Part shown: piece after piece, positions 12,390 to 22,433 of the stretch
How the letters are laid out: each line of letters starts with the position of its first letter
How positions within the stretch are numbered: the first letter of the stretch is position 1
Origin: Alisma plantago-aquatica
Taxonomy: Eukaryota > Streptophyta > Magnoliopsida > Alismatales > Alismataceae
Direction of reading: 5' to 3'
NCBI GenBank assembly: GCA_963693085.1
Contig: OY856411.1
Span: forward strand, 68,065,001 to 68,129,000
Length of the DNA stretch: 64,000 bases
Translations under genes and position numbers: made by a program
Notes under the pieces: model-generated
The model's input: the letters and a program-made list of their open reading frames with translations, nothing else
The model's database searches: none
Told to the model about the DNA's origin: nothing

Positions 12390-12872
12390 TGGCGTCGGTC
12401 GTTTAACCCCATTTGGCGTCGGTTTTCGACTGACGCCTATGCGGGCGCCGCTAAAGGTCGAACACTTCGGCGTCGGTTGTTTAACCGACGCCTATTTAAA
12501 CTATCGGCGTCGGTCGTTTAGTCGATAACCGATGCCAAAGGGGTTCGCGCCACATAAAATGGCGTCAGCTAGGGCACTTTCTGCGTCGGTTATTTACTAA
12601 CGGACCGACGCGTATACTACTTATAGCGTCGGTCTTTTAGTAGATAACCGACGCATAAAGTGTCCTAAATGACGCCATTTTTTGTGGTGCGAACACTTTT
12701 GGTGTCGGTTATATACCAAAAGACCGACGCCTCTAATTTAAATAGGTGTCGGTTTGATACGTATATCCGACGCCATTTCGAGGACTGCTTTGGCCACATA
12801 AGGCGTCGGTTATATATAAATAACCGACGCTGTAGATCTTTGCTGACGGTTTTTATAAATAACCGATGCCTA
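12390..12872. repeat. CACTA subterminal repeats, left (3') end
   Basis: About ten units of GGCGTCGGTT or close variants are arranged mostly as inverted pairs with AACCGACGCC, separated by 5-15 bp of A/T. In En/Spm, short subterminal motifs in both orientations bind the TNPA-type protein and are needed for transposition. The role here is inferred from motif density and position. Confidence 0.88.
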
Positions 12873-12930
12873 TTTGTTTTTTTTTTTCATATCAGTTTGC
12901 AGGCCTGCTGTGGCTGGTCAGCAGGATGAG

Positions 12931-12961
12931 AACCTGCAGTTCAGTAACTGAACTGCAGGTT
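12931..12961. repeat. Perfect hairpin downstream of the CACTA second gene
   Basis: AACCTGCAGTTCAGT is followed, after a one-base loop, by its exact reverse complement. It lies about 170 nt past the stop codon at 13131, so it probably falls in the 3' untranslated region. A role in RNA 3'-end formation or stability is possible but unproven. Confidence 0.8.
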
Positions 12962-13130
12962 TACGACATCCATTGATATCAACCTACAAACAGGCCGCAA
13001 ACCTGCAAAAGTCATAAGCAAAATTTCACACAAGTACATACATTCAGACATAAATTCAATTCTCACATTCACACATATAGAAACATTCAAATACATGTAT
13101 TAACATTCAGAAATATTCATTTACAAAGTA

Positions 13131-16100
13131 TCATTCATTATCGCTATCAACATCCCAATTATATCTTACAGTTGCCACTGCTTGTATGGCTTTTGCCCAT
13201 TCTTCTCTTACTTCATTTAATGATTCCATCGTATATGGAGCATGTATATTTTTTAAGCGTTTACCTGTAGTGTTGTCAGTTTTAAACACCTGCAAAGAGA
13301 ATGATGTATATATAAGTAATAATATAAAAATAAGATAAGATTGATATATTGCATACTAACTAATGAAAGTATATATAATACCTCATGTATGGTATTGATG
13401 TCCAATGCGGCATATTTGATAATCATCTGCATAAATCGCATCACATAGTATGTGCATGCCCAACCATTGTCTTGTGTAGCACACTATAAATTGAAACATA
13501 AAAAATAATACAACTAAGCACAATTCACATCAATAATATATATATTCGAGTCGGGAACTTACTTGTACGTTCTGCCAATTTATTGGCTGGTTCTTTTTCC
13601 TTGGGACCGTTCCTCCAGCCTTTTTGAATGCATCTAAACCCCTACATGTTAATATAACACAATAAATTGCATAAGTAAATAGTAATGTAATAAAAGATGA
13701 TAAGTAAATAGTAATGTAATAAAAGATGTTAACGGATATAAAAATGAAATATTTCTCACCAGAATAATGGCATTCTCATTACGTGTCCAATTTTAGTGTT
13801 CAATGTACTCCCCGTAGGATCTAGATAATAAACAGTGAATGTCCCGGGGACAATAACTAGCAACTCCCAATGTCTACCGCTAGAAGTAAGAAGTTAACAA
13901 TTAATAACTCAAAATGCAAAATAAAAATGGAATTTTCTTAAGTCCAAATTATAAATAAAGTAAACTTACTTGACATTGAATGGAGCTATTATTATCGTCT
14001 TCTTTTGCTGACCAAAAATTGTAAAAGCATCTATACAGTATTGTTGAACATTATCAGGGTCTTTAGCTACCAAACTAATCAATGATGGAATAAAAAATCC
14101 CACATGATCAAATGCAAATTGTTTGCAATGATCTTCGACTAGGTAGCTGCAAAACATATAGGCGTATGCATTAATATATAAGAAACCAGATCACCGGATC
14201 TTACACAAGGTATATGGATGTATAAACAAGATCTCACCTTATCCATGTCTCTATCATTGATGTATTCAGCCAATCATACATAAACAACTCAATAATATCT
14301 TGTATAAATAAAGAGCTATCGTATGATTGACCTGCATAATCTGCATCTAAAGAAATAATTATAGGGCAATGTACATTATGTGCCCGTAGCCAACATGCCA
14401 TTCCCCTACAAGCAGGACCTAACGGGTATGTTAGGTCAGTTGGAACCCAATCGGGTAATGCGGGAAGTGGAAGTGGAGGCCTAGGTGCTCCTGGTGTCTT
14501 CTTTTTAACCTGTACATATAATTTCAGATCAGTTGACATCATATATACACATTAACAGTCTAAATCAATGTAAATTTATCTTACAATTTCAGTCGTGTAG
14601 ACGACATCTGCTTTGGGCCACAATATCACCCCGCCTTCTGCCTCACCAAGTGTATCAATATCTGGGTGGGCATATGGCAACGCAACTTCCCTCCAATCGG
14701 GTAACACACGTAATGGGCCCACACGAACATAGCCCTGTGGCATTGGAGTCCCGTGAAACCTTTCCCCAGGAAGGGACGGGTAAGCTTGCGCCTCTGCAAC
14801 AACGTAGTCTTGCATTCTTAAGCGGCATGGCTTCAATGCCTACAAATTTACGTAAAGAATATTATACATATATACATATCATCTTGAAAACATAACAACT
14901 TGAAAAGACTAACTACAATGCCATAAACAATACTTACAGCAGACGTGCTAGGCGATGGGTCTCTAGGATTACTCGCAGTCTGTGCATCAGGAGAAGAGTG
15001 GGTCGCCATAGGCGTATTGGAAGCCTGAGATGCCTGCCACCGCAGCAATTCTTCCTTGACCTTCTCAGCAACTACATCGTTGATCTTCTTAGCAACTAAA
15101 TCCTCAACTCTCTTATTCTCCTATACATGGATAAAAGAAACATTAGCTTCTTATTAATGAATTTCCTTTTGCAGTAACATTCTAAAAAAAGAATAGGTTA
15201 CCTCTTCTTGAGAAAGTCCCGCTCTGGGTTTGCGCTGGGATGGCCCAAAGAATGCTTTGATGCCAACACCAGCGCCGGCACCTCTAACACGTCCAGAATG
15301 CTCTGGGTTACCCAGAGCAACTGTCAATTCATCCCTTGTGCCCTGAGGGATGAACATGCCTTGTTTCCTCTGCTCGTGCAGCTCCCGCTAATCACCATAA
15401 ACAGAAATTGGTAAGTTAACACCACAAATAATCAATATTCAAATGATTTCTCTAAGAGTTGTATTTTACCATTTTTGCAGCCGCCTCAGTAGTTACAGGC
15501 TTCTTTATTTCACCCTTTTTGTTTTGCCTGCCAGCTATCCAGATATCATGGCGAGGCATGGGTGTGGCAGACTCCTGAGTAGGAGCAGACTCCTGAGTAG
15601 CCGCAGACTCCGCCTGTAGTCTTTGGCGAACGCTTGCATAGCCTTTTGGACCCATAGTGTGGTCATGCACATTCAGTGCACGCCTTGCTTTTTGTGCGTC
15701 ACTGAGGGCCTAGTTAGTATGCACATTAATGATTTGGTTAGTAGCACTAAATGCTAATCTTGAATAGGTGAATACAATGTATATTAATTAAATTAGGAGT
15801 GACGCCTAATACCTTGAATTCTTCAGATTTTCTTGAAGCAACAAAATTGTCCCAATCTTCTTTGTCCAAGAAGTTCCATTGTTCAAGGGCTGACTTCTTC
15901 TTCTTATCACCCTCTTTTATGTATTCTCTGTTCAGATTTGTCCTATAATTCCTAAGCATCTTTCCAGCGCGTTACATCACATTTTTACGATGCAACTTCT
16001 CATCCAATGCAAACAGATTCTGTAAAATAGAAATGTTATTAACTAGTATCCAAAATAGAATTGCAAATAATAGAATTTGTAATCTACAAAATAGAATTGC

Positions 16101-16609
16101 AAATAATAATAACTCACGCATAAATCCTTCCATATCAAGTCTTTTTTCCCTTGAGGAACTTTATGCCAATTGTCATACTTAACACCACAATGGCTCCGAG
16201 TGGTACACCCAAGATAGTTCACAAAATTATTGTGGTTCACTCCAATTGGATTTCCTCCATTATCAAACTCCACCACCAATTTGGATCCACTACCACTTAG
16301 CGCTAATAACTTCTTCAACAGAGTGATGCCCCTTTTCTTGTTAAGTGTCTGGTGTTGCGCATCAAGTTGCTCCAGTGCTTCAGTGGGTACAGGTGCATCA
16401 ACCTAAAATTTGACAAAAATAAAACACACTAATTAGCCCAATATAGAAATATCGGATATATGACATAACTAGAAGATAATGAATTTTATAGAAATACAGG
16501 ATATGTTTTTAGAACTTACATTAGTATCCTCGCCATGCTCGTCATGGACAACATGCTCATCATGGACTTCATGCTCATCATGGACATCATGCTCATCATG
16601 GTCAGCCAT
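13131..16609 (-). pseudogene. CACTA second gene: 13 exons, Transposase_24 domain plus Ulp1-like protease, one nonsense codon
   Basis: My splice model has exons 16609-16520, 16402-16118, 16019-15813, 15709-15470, 15387-15202, 15120-14938, 14839-14585, 14509-14238, 14146-13970, 13879-13760, 13641-13563, 13483-13382 and 13289-13131. All twelve introns are GT-AG and the reading frame carries through to TGA at 13131, giving 784 codons. Residues 1-30 are a His/Asp/Glu repeat. About 45-225 match the plant Transposase_24 (Ptta/En/Spm) pattern. Near the C-terminus is an Ulp1 (C48) core: His635 in GRHWELLVIVP, Asp652 in YYLDPT, Gln702 and Cys708 in TQDNGWACTYYVMR. The only break is TAA at codon 141 (15972-15974), in exon 3, where relatives have Lys. 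Exon 3 is 207 nt and flanked by phase-0 introns, so skipping it would keep the frame. Role by analogy: the TNPA-like DNA-binding partner of TNP2. Confidence 0.82.
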
Positions 16610-16621
16610 CTGAAAATGTCA

Positions 16622-16728
16622 TTAAAAAGGCAAACATTTAGCATTTCTATTAACTAGAAAAAGGCAAACATTTAGCATTTGTATTAACTAGAAAAAGGCA
16701 AACATTTAGCATTTGTATAAACATACAT
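16622..16728. repeat. Three tandem units, about 39 bp, between TNP2 and the second gene
   Basis: Three near-identical copies of AAAAAGGCAAACATTTAGCA followed by TTTNTATTAACTAG fill almost all of the 123-nt gap between the TNP2 stop and the next ATG. There is no room for an ordinary separate promoter. Confidence 0.85.
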
Positions 16729-16732
16729 GTCT

Positions 16733-19700
16733 CTAAAATTGTGATCTTTTATCAATTAAAAATCCTTCATTGTGATCTTCGCGCACATATAAGTCATCAT
16801 TAGATTCAATATTTTGTGGAGTTGGCAACCCAACTGAGAATGGACTGGAGTCATCATACTTATCATAGTACTCTTCTTCATCTATAGGATCTTCAATGAA
16901 CTGTCTTTTACCATGAAGAACAACCGACCATTTATCATTCACAGGATCATCGATATAGAATATTTGTTTCGCCTGTGATGCTAATATGAATGGTTCACCC
17001 TTCTCGCCAATCTTTTCAAAGTTCACCAAAGTGAAACCCAATTCATCCACTATAACTCCTTTGGTGTTATCAACCCAATTACATTTAAAGAGCGGAATTT
17101 TGAAATCTATGTAGTCAAACTCCCAAATGTCCTCAATGACACCGTAATATGACTTTTTAGCTTCACGTGGACTCTTATCCTTTGCACTTGCAAAGTACAT
17201 AGTCGACGCTTGAAGAGTGACCCCACTATTTTGGACGACACTCTTATCATCTTGGCGCTTTGTGTAATATGTGAATCCATTAATGTCAAACCCTTCATAA
17301 GACATAACATTCGGTTTTGGTTTAAAGGCGAGGCATTTGATAGTTTCTGTAATATCATTTGGTGTTTGAGATAGTTGATGTAAGACTTTATCTTCAAACC
17401 ACTTAGTAAAAGTCTTATTATGCTCTCTAGCAAGCCACATTGAACTTGCTCGAGGATGTTGTCTCTTTATGAAATTGGTATGTTCCTCGATATAAACACT
17501 CACTTCATCCATATTGTGTAAAATATACAAGTGAGCTTGTTCCAACTGCTCACGGCTGATTACTTTCACCCGTGATCCCAAAATTCCTTTGCCCTCCTCA
17601 ATATTCTTGTCATTATCAGGAGTGTCATTACCACTGAGAAAGTCATTGCAAAAATCCATAACCTCTCTCACCACATAACCTTCAATAATACTCCCTTCAG
17701 GCCGATAACGGTTTCGAACATCACCTTTAAAAACGCTCATGTATCGTTCAAAGGGATACATCCAATGCAAGAAAACTGGTCCCAACATTTTCACTTCCCT
17801 AGTCAAGTGGACAACAAGATGTACCATGATATCAAAGAACGAAGGAGGGAAATACATCTCAAGCTGACATAGGGTAACAACCACTTCTCTTTGCAAATTA
17901 TCGAGAGTATCAGGGTCAATAACTTTGCTGCATAGACTGTTGAAAAAGAAACAAAGTCTGGTAATTGCAAACCTTACATGCTTCGGCAATATAGATCCAA
18001 TTGCCACAGGTAATATTTGTTGCATTAGAGTGTGACAATCATGAGATTTAAGACCTATCAACTTCAGATCTTTCATTGATACCAATCTACAGATGTTGGA
18101 TGAGTAACCATGTGGCACCTTAACATTTACCAAGCATTCACAAAAAGTTTTCTTCTCCTTTCTAGACAACGTGTAACAAGCGGGAGGTAAGTATGTTCTT
18201 TTATTACCCATTTCACGTAATTCTGTTAATTCTGACCTTATTCCCATTTCACGTAGGTCCAGTCTGGATTTTATCCCATCTTTAATCTTACCTGGTATAT
18301 TTAATAGAGTACCAATGATGCTATCACAGACATTTTTCTCAACGTGCATTACATCGATACAATGCCTGACTGTCAAAGAACTCCAATAAGGAAGATCCCA
18401 AAATATTGACTTCTTCTTGAATGAAGAATTGTCACTCCGTGTGGCCATACTACATTGTGATTTCTTACCAAATTCATTGACAATGTCTTTTACTCTTTCA
18501 TAAACAACATCCCCTGGTATAGGTTTAGGTGCACTCCGTTCATCATTCCATCCATTGAATGCTTTGCGCTTCCTACCATACGGATGGAATTTTGAAAGAA
18601 ACCTTCGATGACCAAGATATACAGTCTTGCCGCCATGTTTTAGTCTTATTGAATCAGTGTTTTCTTCACATATAGGACACGCTTTAGCTCCTTTGACACT
18701 ATATCCAGACAAATTCCCATATGCTGGAAAGTCATTAATAGTGCAAAACAACATAGCGTGCAAACGAAATGTCTCTCTTGCTGAAGCATCATAGGTCATC
18801 ACACCTTCAGCCCAAAGTTTCTTTAAGTCATCAATCAAAGGTTCAAGATAAAAATCGATATCATTTCCGGGTTGTTTAGGGCCCGATATCAACAATGACA
18901 ACATAACGTACTTATTTTTCATACACATCCAGGGAGGAAGATTGTATATAACAAGCATGACTGGCCAAGTGCTATGTTGGCTGCTCAATGTCCCGTACGG
19001 ATTCATCCCATCTGTACAAAACCCAAGTCTTAGATTCCTATCTTCTTCACCAAATTTAGGGTACAATAGATCAATCTTCTTCCACTGTGGGGAATCAGAC
19101 ACATGTCGTAGGATCCCATCATTATTTTTCTTAACATCTGCATGCCACCTCAAATTCTTCGCATCTTTCGGATTTGCAAACAAGCGTTGAAACCGTGATA
19201 TTATAGGTAGATACCACAACACCTTGGCAGGAGAACCAGTTTTGGACTCCCCCGAAGTCGTCAATTTATACCGTGACGCACCACATTTTGGACAATCTTT
19301 CAAATCTACATAGTCCTTTTGAAATAATACACAATCATTCGGGCATGCGTGTATCTTCTTGGCCTCCATTCCCATTGGGCACAACATTTTCTTTACCTGG
19401 TATGTTGAGATTGGAAGCCCGTTTCCTTCAGGAAGAATTTCTTTCAACAAAGTCAACAATGAAGTGAAGCTTTTGTCGCTCCATCTATTGTTAGCTTTCA
19501 ACTTATACAATCTCAACACAGCGCTAAGCTTCATAAACTTAGCACAGCCTGTGTATAACGATATCTCAGCATCATGCACAATGTTTGTAAAGATAGGAGG
19601 TGGATCGGTGTGCTCTACCCTACAACTATCCAGCATCGCATCAACGATGTCTGCTGGAACTAGTTCGTTCACATTTACGTCATCAGAGGCAATTTCTTCT

Positions 19701-19981
19701 TCCACCCAAGCACTGCTATCAACATCTACTGGTTTCGATTTTGAAATCTCTCCATGCCAGTGCCATTCTGTATAGCCTTGTACAATCCCGTTGCACATGA
19801 CATGACTTTTGATTTCCTCAACAGTGTTGACTTTCAAGTTGTTACCGCAATGCCTACATGGACAGTAGAACCTATCTGTAGGTTTTTTCCTATGTTCCTC
19901 GGCAAATCTAATAAACTGATCAAGACCAGATATAAACTCTGGGGTGCAACGATTACGAATGGACATCCATGATCTATCCAT
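16733..19981 (-). CDS. tnp2: CACTA transposase, TNP2/TnpD type, intact 1082 aa
   Basis: This is one uninterrupted frame in a region of decayed elements. Residues 1-80 are a Transposase-associated domain with Cys/His pairs (FYCPCRHC, SHVMCNG, WHWHGE). About 205-500 are the Tnp2 domain: HACPNDCVLF and CPKCGASRYK, then LRWHADVKKNNDG, GFCTDGMNPYG, GPKQPGNDIDFYLEPLIDDL and INDFPAYGNLSGYS. The Asp residues in CTDGMN and INDFPA, and an acidic residue in CIDVMHVEKNV, are the candidate DDE/D catalytic set. A DUF4218-like region (HWMYPFERYMSVFKGDVRN) lies near 750 and a DUF4216-like region near 960-1050. The start at 19981 follows a splice-acceptor-like TTTTCTCTGATCATAG by one base. The enzyme cuts and joins the element ends. 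Length fits autonomous relatives. Confidence 0.95.
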   Translation of the reverse strand: MDRSWMSIRNRCTPEFISGLDQFIRFAEEHRKKPTDRFYCPCRHCGNNLKVNTVEEIKSHVMCNGIVQGYTEWHWHGEISKSKPVDVDSSAWVEEEIASDDVNVNELVPADIVDAMLDSCRVEHTDPPPIFTNIVHDAEISLYTGCAKFMKLSAVLRLYKLKANNRWSDKSFTSLLTLLKEILPEGNGLPISTYQVKKMLCPMGMEAKKIHACPNDCVLFQKDYVDLKDCPKCGASRYKLTTSGESKTGSPAKVLWYLPIISRFQRLFANPKDAKNLRWHADVKKNNDGILRHVSDSPQWKKIDLLYPKFGEEDRNLRLGFCTDGMNPYGTLSSQHSTWPVMLVIYNLPPWMCMKNKYVMLSLLISGPKQPGNDIDFYLEPLIDDLKKLWAEGVMTYDASARETFRLHAMLFCTINDFPAYGNLSGYSVKGAKACPICEENTDSIRLKHGGKTVYLGHRRFLSKFHPYGRKRKAFNGWNDERSAPKPIPGDVVYERVKDIVNEFGKKSQCSMATRSDNSSFKKKSIFWDLPYWSSLTVRHCIDVMHVEKNVCDSIIGTLLNIPGKIKDGIKSRLDLREMGIRSELTELREMGNKRTYLPPACYTLSRKEKKTFCECLVNVKVPHGYSSNICRLVSMKDLKLIGLKSHDCHTLMQQILPVAIGSILPKHVRFAITRLCFFFNSLCSKVIDPDTLDNLQREVVVTLCQLEMYFPPSFFDIMVHLVVHLTREVKMLGPVFLHWMYPFERYMSVFKGDVRNRYRPEGSIIEGYVVREVMDFCNDFLSGNDTPDNDKNIEEGKGILGSRVKVISREQLEQAHLYILHNMDEVSVYIEEHTNFIKRQHPRASSMWLAREHNKTFTKWFEDKVLHQLSQTPNDITETIKCLAFKPKPNVMSYEGFDINGFTYYTKRQDDKSVVQNSGVTLQASTMYFASAKDKSPREAKKSYYGVIEDIWEFDYIDFKIPLFKCNWVDNTKGVIVDELGFTLVNFEKIGEKGEPFILASQAKQIFYIDDPVNDKWSVVLHGKRQFIEDPIDEEEYYDKYDDSSPFSVGLPTPQNIESNDDLYVREDHNEGFLIDKRSQF

Positions 19982-20040
19982 TCTATGATCAGAGAAAACA
20001 AGTATATATTAGGAAACAAGTATATATTAGGAAAAGATTA

Positions 20041-20102
20041 GGCAGCATTTCCCCGCTGTTCTCTAAGTACATATGTACTTAGAGAACAAACGGGGAAATG
20101 CC
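20041..20102. repeat. Palindrome, about 62 bp, upstream of TNP2
   Basis: GGCAGCATTTCCCC and CTAAGTACAT are mirrored around a GTACATATGTAC centre. The same palindrome occurs as the core of the larger foldback at 20161-20348. Confidence 0.85.
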
Positions 20103-20160
20103 AACAAACACATGTGATGTCATTCTTATATATAATAAATGTGTACCACCTATCCCATCC

Positions 20161-20348
20161 TTGAACACCTAATCTCACTAGTAAGTGTATAATGTGTATT
20201 GGGTTTTCAAGAAAATTTCGGCAGCATTTCCCCGCTGTTCTCTAAGTACATATGTACTTAGAGAACAAACAGGGAAATGCTACCAAAATTTTCTCGAAAA
20301 CTCAATACACATTATACACTTACATCCTAAGTGAGATCAGGTGTTCAA
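20161..20348. repeat. Foldback (MITE-like) repeat, 188 bp
   Basis: TTGAACACCTAATCTCAC at the left is mirrored by GTGAGATCAGGTGTTCAA at the right. The arms stay complementary to the ACATATGT centre with few mismatches. It may be a small foldback element inserted in the CACTA element or an internal duplication of the palindrome at 20041. I see no certain target duplication. Confidence 0.8.
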
Positions 20349-20371
20349 GAACAGTCCCAAACCGGGGACTA

Positions 20372-20404
20372 TCCAAGATTTACTCCTAATGAGTAAATCT
20401 TGGA
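20372..20404. repeat. Hairpin, 13-bp stem
   Basis: TCCAAGATTTACT is followed by a 7-nt loop and AGTAAATCTTGGA. It is the third palindromic feature in a 370-bp zone upstream of TNP2. Confidence 0.75.
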
Positions 20405-21555
20405 CGGGTTTCTAGGCCAACAAATAATGTGTTGTCATTCTTATACCTAAAATCCTAGTTCTTCAAATTAGGGTGATTATTGATGTCTTTAAAAGCATGA
20501 TTGGCAATTTAGGGAAAAGTTCATCATTTAAATTCCAAGCATTCACATGTGTGCATTACAGTTCATCATTAAGCAAGAAGGGTGATTAGGATTCTCAATA
20601 TACTCAACAATAAAATAAGTTAAACATGTGTGCATTACAGTTCATCATTTACATTCCAAACATGTCACATGTGTGCATTACAGTTCATCATCAAGATATC
20701 TATAACTTACTTAAACATTCAATTATGAAGTAAATATACACTTAATTAAGAATAGCATGACACACAAAGTTGCAGTCAACATCATTATGTTTTGTTCTAT
20801 CATGGACTATCAGATTGGTATATCACATATGTATCAGTACATTATTAAATAAACACAATCAGTAAATAACTTTTAAAAAAAAATCCACTAGACGTGCAGC
20901 CTAGACGTGCATCCATGAGTGGGAATATATCATGGATGATTGGAAGGTGTTGGAATGTGATATTGTCATCCAAACTCTACAAGTCTTAGTATCTTTAGGA
21001 AAGTATGTGTATGAAGTTGTGTGATATATTCCTCCTCTAGATACTTGCTTCTCCATTTATTGGAGCATGATGATTGTGGTGAGTCATATATGGATGCATG
21101 ATCTATGAAGTAGGTAGTATTTGAATATCTCCAAATCTCTTGATAATTTCAAAAACTAACCTCCCATGTGTAAGTTATTTTTTATGCTATAGTTTTGACC
21201 TTATGAGTTCATTGAGAAAAGGTCCTAGTATTTACAATAATATGTATTACTCATAAACTAAACTAACAATTTCTCACAGTTGGAAGGCTATCATCCATGG
21301 TGGATATCCAATTGATGTATGTTCTACTGAGGACCACCTATGTTGAATGTTGTTGTTGGAAAAATGTAGGAGCATAACCTCTAGTTGCAACACATTCTAC
21401 CATTTTACCAATTTCCACCACAATTCCTTATCCAAGAAACCCAAATTGCATCACACCTATCCTACAAAATTTCTATTATCCTAACCTGCCCATAGGCTCC
21501 TTCATGTTTACTAAAAAATTGGGACCCTAGGCGTGCCCTGGCACCTACTTAGGCG
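20405..21555. other. AT-rich CACTA interior without a gene
   Basis: No coding region is recognisable. Short direct repeats of GTGTGCATTACAGTTCATCA occur near 20551, 20630 and 20674. For minus-strand transcription this would be intron between the GC-rich leader (donor near 21638) and the TNP2 start exon (acceptor at 19983). Confidence 0.55.
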
Positions 21556-21559
21556 CTGC

Positions 21560-21970
21560 CTGGGTGAGTTCTAGGTCGGCGGCGGCAGAGAAAAGCAAGG
21601 CAGAGGACAAAAAAGGTGGTGAAGGTTTGTGGGTTACCTTGCACGAGGACAGCACGAGTAAAGCTGCTTCTACCGGCGGGGGCGGAGGTGACGACGACAG
21701 CACCGTAGCTGCTTCTACTGGCGGCGACGACTAGAGGAGAGCAGCGGCGGTGGGCAACGACCGGCGGTGACGAGTGGACAGCAGCAGCAGCAGGGGCGGC
21801 GGAGAAGAAGGGCGCCGGAGAAGAAGGACGCCGGAGATGGGGTGCCGGAGAGAAGCGCCGGAGAGCAGCAGCAGCAGAGAAGCGCCGGAAAGTCGCCGCA
21901 ACAGGGAAAATCGCCGCAATAGGGTAGCAATGAAACAGAAGAAAGGGGAAGAGTCAGGCGATCGCGGGGG
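21560..21970 (-). promoter_or_regulatory. GC-rich leader region near the 5' end of the CACTA element
   Basis: The stretch is strongly enriched in GGCGGC, GCCGGAG and CAGCAG runs inside an otherwise AT-rich element. It starts about 460 bp from the 5' terminus. A donor-like CAAG|GTAACC lies at 21638. Maize En/Spm has a GC-rich first exon, the downstream control region, in the comparable place, where methylation controls activity. The equivalence is by position and composition only. Open frames on both strands here are compositional. Confidence 0.6.
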
Positions 21971-21979
21971 GTTATGAGT

Positions 21980-22410
21980 TCCCAAATAGCGTCGGTTGTT
22001 TACAACAACCGACGCCTAAACATCTTTAGCGTCGGTTGGTTGAAACAACCGACGTCCAATTGGACGATATTTTCATGGAAATTTTTGGCGGGAACCACCT
22101 TCAGCGTTGGTTAGACAAGGATAACCGACGCTGAAAGTGACATTGTCCGTGCAAATTTTCATCGCAAATAGGCGTCGGTTTTCTAGGTATATAACCGACG
22201 CTGAAAATGACACTATTTTTTTTATCGATTAATAGATTTCGTGGGCGACTTTAAGCGTCGGTTTTTTATAAACAACTGACGCTTAATACAAAGCGGTACC
22301 CATGTCTGGCTGGTCTTCGAATATAGACGTCGGTTTTATTAAACAAGCGACGCCTTATATGTTAGGCGTCGGTTTTCCTTAATAACCGATGCCCAGAAAA
22401 GCGACACTGA
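21980..22410. repeat. CACTA subterminal repeats, right (5') end
   Basis: About seven inverted pairs of GCGTCGGTT with AACCGACGC are present, the same motif as at the left end. Some pairs carry one or two changes. Confidence 0.88.
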
Positions 22411-22433
22411 ATGCTATTTCTATAGTAGTGGTC

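Larger units (their letters stand above)
12369..22430 (-). mobile_element. CACTA (En/Spm) DNA transposon, complete, 10,062 bp
   Basis: The left end reads CACTACTACAGAA. The right end, reverse-complemented, reads CACTACTATAGAAA. The ends are flanked by the 3-bp duplication GTC (12366-12368 and 22431-22433). It sits inside the RT gene of element A, and the RT reading continues on both sides. Contents on the minus strand, 5' to 3': subterminal repeats, a GC-rich leader, a palindrome-rich inferred intron, TNP2 transposase, a second multi-exon gene, a hairpin, and the other subterminal repeat block. This is the plan of autonomous CACTA elements. TNP2 is open; the second gene has one internal stop. 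Confidence 0.97.

Noticed and set aside
21715..21985. Overlapping GC-rich open frames on both strands
   Set aside because: They arise from GGC/CAG-rich composition in the CACTA leader and have no domain or splice support.
22362..22433. C-terminal extension of the element A RT frame into 22362-22430
   Set aside because: These codons are CACTA terminal sequence read through by chance; the true RT continues at 12368.
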